Source of the DNA: Aquimarina sp.
Lineage (GTDB): Bacteria > Bacteroidota > Bacteroidia > Flavobacteriales > Flavobacteriaceae
NCBI GenBank assembly: GCA_002697475.1
Contig: NZVW01000178.1
Location: 1-36,694, forward strand
Direction: 5' to 3'
DNA length: 36,694 nt
Position numbers and translations under genes: made by a program. The notes under the pieces are model-generated. The model was not told where the DNA came from and made no database searches. It saw only the letters and a program-made list of their open reading frames with translations. Below, piece by piece: positions 21,809-29,063 of the stretch; position 1 is the stretch's first letter, and each line of letters starts with the position of its first letter.

Positions 21809-22744
21809 TTATTCAATTTCCTGAGTCCCGGGATCGTGATATAAGGTGTAGTCACATATCATTTTGATAATGGCTGCATTACGATCTTTATATTTCAGTT
21901 TACCTTTGAAATCCCGCTCCTGCATTAACATCCGTACTTTCTTTCCTTCTTCCTGATCAATGTAGCGTTTACAAGCCCGGATAAAAGCAGCCTTGCTACA
22001 TCCCATAATTTTGCGTTGTCGCATATTGACATACACAAAGAAACTTTTTTGCTTTTTGTACTCCTGCTCGGCAATAGTACCCTCTACAAAAGCTCTGGTG
22101 CATAAATCGTATTGTTCATCCACGATAAGCTGTGCTATACGTACCATCTGATATTTAGGAATACGATCGCGGTAACGGGTAACATCATCCACCTGATGAT
22201 GCAAGCGCAGCCATGTACAATTCTGCCACTCGGAAGTACTAATTTTCGCAATGGATTGATGTGTAAGGAGCACGTCTATTCCTTTATGTCTTACTGTACA
22301 TAAAGCGCCAATCATAGACTGCCCTTTAGCTCCTGCCATATAATGATCTATATCGTCCAGTACGATCATCCCGTTTCGATAGTGTTTCAGGATTTTATCC
22401 ACTACTTCCTTTTTATCATTATCATCCATTGGAGATCCGTCCGGCTTAAACGGACGAATCCTGCGACACGCAATGGCAGTAAGCGCTTTGAGATAATTTG
22501 GGTTTACGGTCTGAAATTCCGGATAATCATCATCATTGGTATCAAATGCCAATACCTTTCTTCCCTTTTTTCCTGTAGCAGGATTATCCTTCAGGTACTT
22601 TAGAATTTCAAGTTTGTTCCTGTAGGTCTTTCCGACTCCTGTTTCTCCACATACAACTACAATCACATTTTGCCGTTCGAGATCTTCCTTTCTGTACGCT
22701 ATGGGTTTACGACCACGGGTAGCTTTATTCTTTGATTTTCCCAT
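21809..22744 (-). CDS. HerA/FtsK- or Zot-like P-loop ATPase, candidate DNA packaging/export motor
   Basis: A 311-residue protein with Walker A GETGVGKT (33-40), Walker B MIVLDD (126-131), and a following RHKGIDVLLTHQSIAKIS segment. The 'RHKGIDhhhhTQ' pattern is characteristic of Zot/pI-type inovirus assembly ATPases, and the polar Gln after Walker B also fits A32/P9-type packaging ATPases of membrane-containing phages; both belong to or near the HerA-FtsK branch. The N-terminus is basic (KSKNKATRGRKPIAYRK) and there is no TM, unlike classic Zot proteins. No terminase is seen, so this is the best motor for genome movement in the window. Confidence 0.7.
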   Translation of the reverse strand: MGKSKNKATRGRKPIAYRKEDLERQNVIVVVCGETGVGKTYRNKLEILKYLKDNPATGKKGRKVLAFDTNDDDYPEFQTVNPNYLKALTAIACRRIRPFKPDGSPMDDNDKKEVVDKILKHYRNGMIVLDDIDHYMAGAKGQSMIGALCTVRHKGIDVLLTHQSIAKISTSEWQNCTWLRLHHQVDDVTRYRDRIPKYQMVRIAQLIVDEQYDLCTRAFVEGTIAEQEYKKQKSFFVYVNMRQRKIMGCSKAAFIRACKRYIDQEEGKKVRMLMQERDFKGKLKYKDRNAAIIKMICDYTLYHDPGTQEIE

Positions 22745-22747
22745 GGA

Positions 22748-23704
22748 CTACTGTTTTTCCGATTGCTCATCTGCTACTTCTACCACACTTTCCATCTCTA
22801 TGGGTTGTTCATCATACAAGGAGCTATCCGGCTCATCTTCATCATCTACTGTATGTTGTGCAGGAGGGTGATGTTCAGGTTTACCATTAATTTCTTCGTA
22901 TGCAGCATCCAAAATCTCTTCCTGGGAAGCAGTATCTTTCAAATCCTGATCGGAGTACCCTTTTTCCTCACGGACAATATCCAGTATCCGTTCTACCAAA
23001 GCTTCGTTTTCGGCGCGCACTTCCATAACGGTCTGTGCTTTTTTAAGCACAATTGACAAAGCTGCACCCATCAACTGCTGCTCGGGAGTCAGGTGTTTTG
23101 CTTTTTTCTTGAGTACCTGAACTAAGGGAGGCTTTAATAATGCTTTATCTTCCTTATCCAGTTTGATCCGGTTGACATTTTTTTCATTCTGGGTGTCGAT
23201 AAGTTCATTGATCTCGTCATACTCATAGAACTCTTTATGCTTTTTGATCTTAACTACATACCCTCCGCCTACAGCCAGTACATTATTGGCCATTCCCAGG
23301 ATGGTATCCGCTGCCTGCTTTGCCGTAGCGGTGGGCAATTCAAAGTCGGACTCCGACTGCGACTCAGACGCTGAGTCCGAATTAAAATTTTTATCTGCGG
23401 CATTGCCACCATTGCTACCAATTTCCTGTTCGGGAGCATCGGTGGGAGAGGTATCCGGGATTGGTGCAAAGGATTCTGGTCTTCCTTCAGAAACCACTCC
23501 TTCGCCTTCAGCATGGTCAGAGCGTTTTCTCTCACCGCCTTTCCAGATATTCCAATCATTATTAGAGGACTTGGTATCTGCGATATCTTTTTCAATGACC
23601 GCTTGATTTAATGGACTATATTGTTCTGATTGTATGGCTTCAAATTGTATCTGATCCGGGTTTTCTGTCAATACATTGACCACTTCTTTTTCAATGTCTT
23701 TCAT
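22748..23704 (-). CDS. Hypothetical acidic protein upstream of the motor ATPase
   Basis: A 318-residue protein with acidic, low-complexity ends (SDSASESQSESDFELPTAT; DDEDEPDSSLYDEQ) around a central helical domain at about 128-255. The core holds a hydrophobic Gly-rich hairpin (ADTILGMANNVLAVGGGYVV), then KHLTPEQQLMGAALSIVL and a long helix (EVRAENEALVERILDIVREE). It is three bases from the ATPase gene and may be its partner, for example a membrane or capsid adaptor. No family is recognised. Confidence 0.65.
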   Translation of the reverse strand: MKDIEKEVVNVLTENPDQIQFEAIQSEQYSPLNQAVIEKDIADTKSSNNDWNIWKGGERKRSDHAEGEGVVSEGRPESFAPIPDTSPTDAPEQEIGSNGGNAADKNFNSDSASESQSESDFELPTATAKQAADTILGMANNVLAVGGGYVVKIKKHKEFYEYDEINELIDTQNEKNVNRIKLDKEDKALLKPPLVQVLKKKAKHLTPEQQLMGAALSIVLKKAQTVMEVRAENEALVERILDIVREEKGYSDQDLKDTASQEEILDAAYEEINGKPEHHPPAQHTVDDEDEPDSSLYDEQPIEMESVVEVADEQSEKQ

Positions 23705-23710
23705 CTTGTA

Positions 23711-24169
23711 CTAGTTTATTTTTGCTAAAAATTGAATGACGTTTCGCTCCAAAAGGTGATAAGTGCTCATAAAACTTTTATGGAATTGAGGAATAGACAG
23801 TACATCTTTGCACTTATTATGATGGTGGATGACCGCACGTTTTGACTGCCCGAATCGTTTACCAATCTGACTATAACTTAAATCTGTATATGTTTTGATA
23901 AGATGATACGTGGTCATCCGGGCATCCAGACATTCTTTGGTATTCTCGTGGTCTGTCACCGATACTTCACAACCAAATAGTCTTCTGCTTTCCGTTGTAA
24001 TAAAAGTTACCAATAGCTGTACTTTCTGTTTTTCATTTTTAACAGACCGGGGTTCCCCTGAGAGATGATGTACAATGGTAATTGCTTTGGTCATACCGAA
24101 CTTTGTAATGAGCTTATCTATCTCTCGCTGTAACTCCGAATAACTATGTTCCTTTTTCTTTTGTTCCAT
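23711..24169 (-). CDS. DnaA domain IV-like DNA-binding protein
   Basis: A 152-residue protein. Residues 85-130 match the DnaA C-terminal helix-turn-helix pattern: ARMTTYHLIKTYTDLSYSQI, GKRFGQSKRAVIHHHNKCKD. This domain binds DnaA-box-type sites. No AAA+ domain precedes it, so it cannot be a full initiator, but it could direct replication initiation or regulate transcription, as stand-alone DnaA-C proteins in Bacteroidota mobile elements are thought to do. The N-terminal half is helical and basic. Located just upstream of the motor operon segment. Confidence 0.7.
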   Translation of the reverse strand: MEQKKKEHSYSELQREIDKLITKFGMTKAITIVHHLSGEPRSVKNEKQKVQLLVTFITTESRRLFGCEVSVTDHENTKECLDARMTTYHLIKTYTDLSYSQIGKRFGQSKRAVIHHHNKCKDVLSIPQFHKSFMSTYHLLERNVIQFLAKIN

Positions 24170-24181
24170 GATCCGATCTAT

Positions 24182-24679
24182 TTATGCAGGTTGAACAATC
24201 CTTTTACTTCTTCTCAGCAGGTGTTCGGGTATCCTGCTCTTCGGTTCCAGAGATTCGGCAATAGGTAACAGGTAATAGAGATGTTGATGCTCCCGGATTC
24301 GGACTAATTTTAGTCTTCCTAAAATGGTCGTATTCCAATCCAAAGAAGCTTCTAATCCCATTGCTCTTAGTTCTGATAGGGAAATCCCCTTAGTCCATCT
24401 CAGTTTTTTTAAGGTTATAAGAATCTCTTTGTCATCGGTTGCCCTGGCTTTCACTTTGTGGATGAAATAAGTACGTATAGCTTGCAAAATTTCTTCATCT
24501 GCTTTTATGAGTGCGTTAAAATCATCTTTATTCGATTCTTCCCTGGCAGTGTTTGCATGGAAAAGGGTTAACTGGTCTTCAAAATTTTTGATCTTCTCTT
24601 TAATGCTATGATGTAGGAAGTAGGGACTTATCTTATTATCCTGTAAAAAATTCCTGAATGTTATGTGTTCATATTTCAT
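24182..24679 (-). CDS. Hypothetical protein, paralogue of next gene
   Basis: A 165-residue helical protein. It shares with the product at 24737-25219 an N-terminal F..FL and the C-terminal order DKEILITLKKL, SLSELRAMGLEASLDWNT and a final Tyr-rich strand (HLYYLL). These may be a tandem duplication that has diverged considerably. No membrane segment; function unknown. It ends in a basic tail (RRSKRIVQPA). Confidence 0.6.
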   Translation of the reverse strand: MKYEHITFRNFLQDNKISPYFLHHSIKEKIKNFEDQLTLFHANTAREESNKDDFNALIKADEEILQAIRTYFIHKVKARATDDKEILITLKKLRWTKGISLSELRAMGLEASLDWNTTILGRLKLVRIREHQHLYYLLPIAESLEPKSRIPEHLLRRSKRIVQPA

Positions 24680-24736
24680 AATACTGTTCGTTTTTTGATG
24701 ATGATGGATGTTGTGATATCTTATGATAATGGATGA

Positions 24737-25219
24737 TTACTCCTGCACTATAATATCATAGTAGTAATAGAACCAATTGGTTTTTCTTTTGATCAGGTAC
24801 GGACCAATAGGGGTATTGACACCTAATTTGGCTTTGATACCCATTTCTTTCAGTTCGTCTTTGGTCAGATTTTTCGTTCGACCCATATCCACTAATTCCT
24901 TGAGGATTACTTCATCGGTACGGATGTTCTCTTTCACCTTTTTCTTAAGGGATTGCTTTACCAATGGGGATTTCATTAATTCTTCCCATCGGTCATTATT
25001 TTCCAGCTGATCTTCGTATTCTTCCTCGATATCCCCTAGGATTTCATAGTCGAGCTGCTCCAGTTGTTCCAATAACTCCTGACGATCAGCAGCCTGAATG
25101 CTGTCCAGTAATTCATAAAGCTTCCAGAAAAGACTGATCTTTTCTACAAGCGGTCTGGGAAAGTCCTTTTTATCCAGTGTATTCTTTTCCAGAAATGCTT
25201 TGAACATTACTTTTTTCAT
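24737..25219 (-). CDS. Hypothetical protein, paralogue of downstream gene
   Basis: A 160-residue, acidic helical protein. The C-terminal third (DEVILKELVDMGRTKNLTKD, ELKEMGIKAKLGVNTPIGPY, FYYYYD) aligns by eye with the downstream product. The middle is very Glu/Leu-rich (QELLEQLEQLDYEILGDIEE). The shared part may be a small winged-helix-like or oligomerisation domain. No family is recognised. Confidence 0.6.
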   Translation of the reverse strand: MKKVMFKAFLEKNTLDKKDFPRPLVEKISLFWKLYELLDSIQAADRQELLEQLEQLDYEILGDIEEEYEDQLENNDRWEELMKSPLVKQSLKKKVKENIRTDEVILKELVDMGRTKNLTKDELKEMGIKAKLGVNTPIGPYLIKRKTNWFYYYYDIIVQE

Positions 25220-25253
25220 AATTTCGTTTTTTGATGAATGTTATGTTTAGTGT

Positions 25254-25505
25254 TTATGTGGTAACCGGAATGGCACCTGATTTTCCCTCCAAAGATTTTT
25301 CTATCTGATAGGAAATAAGTGCCGTAAGCGCCGATGTGGCTAATACGACACCCATATTTTTAGCCAGCTCCTTGCCTTTAGGTACGCCAAACTTGAACTT
25401 TTCCCTATTGGCGTTGGTTCCCAGATTATAGTATATCAAGGCTTCAGCAAAGCCTATGGCCAATCCGACCCCTGTGATGATGATCACTGTTTTATCTACT
25501 TTCAT
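25254..25505 (-). CDS. Small two-TM protein (83 aa)
   Basis: An 83-residue protein with hydrophobic segments at about 7-26 (VIIITGVGLAIGFAEALIYY) and 50-66 (MGVVLATSALTALISYQI) and a charged loop between them (NREKFKFGVPKGKELAKN). The tail is short. It resembles the membrane proteins of the late block, although it is in the right operon. No family recognised. Confidence 0.65.
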   Translation of the reverse strand: MKVDKTVIIITGVGLAIGFAEALIYYNLGTNANREKFKFGVPKGKELAKNMGVVLATSALTALISYQIEKSLEGKSGAIPVTT

Positions 25506-25525
25506 ATATATTTCTTTTAGTGGTG

Positions 25526-26158
25526 TTACGCTTCCAGTTTTTCTTCTATTTTTTCATACTTCTCCTTGATCTCATTCTGATCCCGCTTGACACTTCTAAG
25601 CGAGGTCATTTTAAAGTTGTTCAAAAGATCCCGATGGGTTTTCATCAATATTTTTTTGGTCACACGCTGTGTTTCCAGATCGTCCTTTAGTTTTGGCGGA
25701 ATAAGGTTTGCCAATCCCAGAATATGTTTTTTAATACGCTCATATCGCGTTGGAGGCGGTTTTTGCGGAAGTAATTTTCTGCGCTCTGCCCGAAATGCTT
25801 TTAATTCCCGATCACATCTTTGTAGGCTTTCGCTCATTTCCAGAGCATCTGCTTTTGTGGTTTTCGGGGTTTCTTTTTTTACCTTTTTTTTGACTTTTGT
25901 TTTTTTGCGTTTCGGTTTTGGCTTTTGTTCCTCCGGATCGGCGCAGGGGCTTTCCTGTGGCTTCACATCCAGTGCATCTGGAGAAGTAACTTTGACCAGT
26001 TCATAGATGGTATCTATACTGGACTGCAGTTCTTTTTCAAAGAAAGCTTTATCTTCTGCCTTCCCATGTTCTGAAATGATGTTTTTGACCTGTTTTTGTA
26101 ATTCCGGATCCTGAATTTTCTGCTGATCCAGTTGTAATACATCCTTAATTGTTGCCAT
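25526..26158 (-). CDS. Hypothetical basic helical protein
   Basis: A 210-residue protein with a Lys-rich central linker (KPKRKKTKVKKKVKKETPK) between two helical domains. The second (RCDRELKAFRAERRKLLPQK, then SVKRDQNEIKEKYEKIEEKL) may be a coiled coil. No enzymatic motif is visible. A nucleic-acid-binding or scaffold role is plausible from charge alone. Confidence 0.6.
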   Translation of the reverse strand: MATIKDVLQLDQQKIQDPELQKQVKNIISEHGKAEDKAFFEKELQSSIDTIYELVKVTSPDALDVKPQESPCADPEEQKPKPKRKKTKVKKKVKKETPKTTKADALEMSESLQRCDRELKAFRAERRKLLPQKPPPTRYERIKKHILGLANLIPPKLKDDLETQRVTKKILMKTHRDLLNNFKMTSLRSVKRDQNEIKEKYEKIEEKLEA

Positions 26159-26176
26159 ATCTATATGTTTAAATGG

Positions 26177-26704
26177 TTATGCACTGTTACGTTTTAATTT
26201 GAGCCTGAGCGCCAGTAATGCCAGTTCGGTTTCCTTTTTTACTTTCAGTATGCGAATCTGCTCATTGGTGAGGCGCTCCTTATCTTTTTTCTTTTCCGGA
26301 GTAGGTTCAACTCCAAATTCCTCCCAGCTCTCAAAGTCCTTTTCGTTTGTGATGAGATGTTCGGTTTCCTCTTCGCGATGGATCCCAAAAACCTCCTGAT
26401 TATCCTTAAACCGCTTTCTTGCTTCCTCAAGGGAGATCATATTCCAGGTGAACCCCTCAATGGTCGTATAGGGTGCGCCTGCTTCCCCATCTTTGGAAGA
26501 TGTGCGATGCACTACGTCATATAGCAAAGCATCTGCTTTTTCTGCCTGCGCATTGGGTACTGTAAAATCTTTGGATTCTTTTTTAATAAGTTGGTGCGCT
26601 TCCAGAAGGTTCAGTTCACTTCCGATATACTGCACAATCTCTGCCTGATTCCTGATTTCAATCTGGTTCAGTTCTTCCGGGGTGATGTCTTTTGTTTTAT
26701 ACAT
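26177..26704 (-). CDS. Hypothetical acidic helical protein
   Basis: A 175-residue, Glu/Lys-rich protein with no TM. Its ATG overlaps the end of the upstream gene by eight bases. The C-terminus is a charged helix (LTNEQIRILKVKKETELALL). No family is recognised. Confidence 0.6.
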   Translation of the reverse strand: MYKTKDITPEELNQIEIRNQAEIVQYIGSELNLLEAHQLIKKESKDFTVPNAQAEKADALLYDVVHRTSSKDGEAGAPYTTIEGFTWNMISLEEARKRFKDNQEVFGIHREEETEHLITNEKDFESWEEFGVEPTPEKKKDKERLTNEQIRILKVKKETELALLALRLKLKRNSA

Positions 26705-27059
26705 GCGTTCTTAATTTATGGTCCATAGCACATTCCTGCAGGTACAGTGTTTTTAGACCGTTAAAAAAAGCGTTAGCTTCTTCCTGATCGGAGTAATGAA
26801 TGGAGCAATGTTGTGGTGTTCCGTCCATTTCAAAACACTCATAGCGGTAACATTGTTCAGGGCGGTCAATATCGCTGATATCAATAGTGGTCCATCGTAG
26901 AATAAGGGTATTGGGATGGGCTGCTGATACCATAATTCTAAAATCCCGGCAATGTGCTTTACATGCCTGATCAATATGAACAGCCCTGTTCATTATGGAG
27001 GTGATTACTTTCTTGGTCACACCTAATTGCTTTTCTACTGTTGCGTTTTCTGTTTTCAT
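26697..27059 (-). CDS. Hypothetical protein (120 aa)
   Basis: A 120-residue alpha/beta protein with several Cys and His (IDQACKAHCRDFRI, PEQCYRYECFEMDG, HCSIHYSDQEEANAFFNGLK). Its ATG overlaps the TGA of the upstream MoxR-partner gene. The Cys/His content could bind a metal, but there is no clear motif. Function unknown. Confidence 0.6.
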   Translation of the reverse strand: MKTENATVEKQLGVTKKVITSIMNRAVHIDQACKAHCRDFRIMVSAAHPNTLILRWTTIDISDIDRPEQCYRYECFEMDGTPQHCSIHYSDQEEANAFFNGLKTLYLQECAMDHKLRTHV

Positions 27060-28066
27060 CTGTTCTTTAATTTTTGGGTATACATCGTTATGATTTTTAT
27101 GACTTCGTCAACGGCGGCATCCATACTATAACTTTGTTCAAATACAACACCTCCTAACCCAAGAGCGTTTACAAAATCCTTACCTACATCCGGCTTTGCA
27201 CTTCCTAAACCCGGTGGTATGGTGAGTCCAAAATAATTGCTCAGAGCGATCAGCGCTTTAAAACCACGATACCGGAAATACCTCGGATCACTGCTGAGCA
27301 ATAGCAACTGATTTTTATCGAGGGGATCTCCAAACTGTTTTAAGCGTACAACACCCATAGGATAAGACCCTTTGAAAAAGGTTTCAAACAGTACATTTAC
27401 TTCTACTGCAATACCCCGTAACTCCATAAACTCCACCAGTTCTGCACATGCCAGACCGATATACAGCAATTGATCTCCCTGAATATTGGCATTTGCCCCG
27501 GCGGTGATATACAATTGAAGCGAGGGTAAGGAAGCAGCACTATCTTTGATATGGGCAAATACATTTTTGATCATCGTGGTCTTGTTATCCCTGTCCAGTT
27601 CAATCTGCATTTGGCTGATATTCTTATGCATATCCGTATGTGACAACGTGGGTTGCATCCTATACAGCCCCATAGCCGCTCTGTCAAAAGAAAATACCCC
27701 CAATCCCTTATCGTTATATTCCAATTTGGGTTTCGGGAAGGTTTGGTCTTCTACCATTACGATATAGCGTTCCAATAGCGTGCTGAGCTTAGGTCTGATC
27801 TTCTCCATAAGGGGCATCCCTAAAAAATGATCATGATATATGATCTCATCCATAGAACTTACCACAGGTGTACCGTACCATTCACTATTCTGATGTACCG
27901 CTGATATAGTGCGTTGATGTACACTTTGAAAAATTTTGGAATTCTCAGGGGTTAGATGTCGGATTTGATGATCGACAAAACCATGGAAGTCCGTAACACT
28001 GTCAAAGCGGACATAATGTGCCGTTCCATTTTGTAAAGGAGTGGTATGTATCAAGGGAGTGCTCAT
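27056..28066 (-). CDS. MoxR-partner-like protein (possible divergent VWA-type adaptor)
   Basis: A 336-residue soluble protein coupled by ATGA to the MoxR-like ATPase gene. MoxR ATPases usually work with a VWA-domain protein. The central part (SLPSLQLYITAGANANIQGD, LLYIGLACAELVEFMELRGI, AVEVNVLFETFFKGSYPMGV) has the alternating strand/helix order of a Rossmann-like VWA fold, but a clear DxSxS MIDAS motif is missing. I call it a partner by context; the VWA assignment is tentative. Confidence 0.6.
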   Translation of the reverse strand: MSTPLIHTTPLQNGTAHYVRFDSVTDFHGFVDHQIRHLTPENSKIFQSVHQRTISAVHQNSEWYGTPVVSSMDEIIYHDHFLGMPLMEKIRPKLSTLLERYIVMVEDQTFPKPKLEYNDKGLGVFSFDRAAMGLYRMQPTLSHTDMHKNISQMQIELDRDNKTTMIKNVFAHIKDSAASLPSLQLYITAGANANIQGDQLLYIGLACAELVEFMELRGIAVEVNVLFETFFKGSYPMGVVRLKQFGDPLDKNQLLLLSSDPRYFRYRGFKALIALSNYFGLTIPPGLGSAKPDVGKDFVNALGLGGVVFEQSYSMDAAVDEVIKIITMYTQKLKNR

Positions 28067-29031
28067 AAGGTCAACAAACCGTTTCGTCTTTTGTACTCGT
28101 GAATAAATACCTGCTTCATTTCTGCCCCTTTATAGCGGTTCAGAAATTCCTCCAGATTGACCTCTCTTCTGATATGGGCTGCCTTCTCGCGGTTCATTAC
28201 TAAAAAGTAACTCTCCAGGCAGTCTTTTAGGGTTTTTCCATTTCGTACAGGTTTACTTATTTTTTTTGAGGTGTTCGTCACCCCTGTCTGGCGTAACATT
28301 TCCTGAATGTAGATCCGTTGAAAATTAAGCATGGTGCGAAGGGTCATAATATCCTCCATATCACCGGCGGTATTGTCTTTTCCTTCATATTTGAGTATGG
28401 AACTGCGAATAGCGATACAGATATCCACCAGCGGAGGATACACCAGAGAGCGTTCCAGTTTTTCATTGAACCCGATCTCATAAATGCTTCCGCTAAACCG
28501 ATCCAATAAGGAGCTGTCCTGTCTGTTGTTTCCTACATAGGTGCTACTGACCGCTTTTCCGGTGACATTTCCGGTGGCAATACATCCGAAATCGGGATGC
28601 TTAACTACAGGTTCATTTAATCCGTTAAAAATGATAGCTCCTTCTTTAGCACTTTTAGCTAAAGGGTCATTAAGCAGCCCTGCGGTATTGGGATCGAGTT
28701 TGGGCATTTCATCAATGATCAGGATTTTACCATCCCGCCAGGCTTCAATCAATCCGCCCTCTTTATAGCCATACATCGTCTGTCCTCCCTTAATATCGAT
28801 AGGAGAAGTATACTGGTTACAGCTGATGATGATAAATGGCAATTCCTTTTTATCATTCTCCCTGCGTCCAAAATGGGCATAGGCAACTTTTTCCCCGAGG
28901 GTGGTTTTTCCGGTTCCGGCTATACCTTTCAGAAACACGTTGTTTCCAACGCTCAAATCATCTAGAATCTTCATAAAGTTGGGGATCTGATCTATTTCAG
29001 GGATATCTAAGGTTTGTGGGTATGTTCTCAT
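28063..29031 (-). CDS. MoxR-like AAA+ ATPase
   Basis: A 322-residue protein with Walker A GIAGTGKTTL (36-45), Walker B ILIIDEMPKLDP (103-114), and a sensor-like CIATGNVTG region (about 150). The GYKEGGLIEAWRDGK and DEMPKLDPNTAGLLND elements match MoxR/dynein-related AAA+ proteins. These use ATP to remodel protein complexes together with an adaptor, here probably the product encoded immediately downstream. It lies behind the helicase gene, in the right operon. Role in replication, DNA protection or assembly is open. Confidence 0.8.
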   Translation of the reverse strand: MRTYPQTLDIPEIDQIPNFMKILDDLSVGNNVFLKGIAGTGKTTLGEKVAYAHFGRRENDKKELPFIIISCNQYTSPIDIKGGQTMYGYKEGGLIEAWRDGKILIIDEMPKLDPNTAGLLNDPLAKSAKEGAIIFNGLNEPVVKHPDFGCIATGNVTGKAVSSTYVGNNRQDSSLLDRFSGSIYEIGFNEKLERSLVYPPLVDICIAIRSSILKYEGKDNTAGDMEDIMTLRTMLNFQRIYIQEMLRQTGVTNTSKKISKPVRNGKTLKDCLESYFLVMNREKAAHIRREVNLEEFLNRYKGAEMKQVFIHEYKRRNGLLTL

Positions 29032-29063
29032 TACATTTTACGGTTTACTTGTGATTATCGTGA

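Noticed and set aside
21809..22744. Conjugative coupling or VirB4-type ATPase
   Set aside because: No relaxase, mating-pair or pilin genes are present and the protein is too short for TraG/VirB4.
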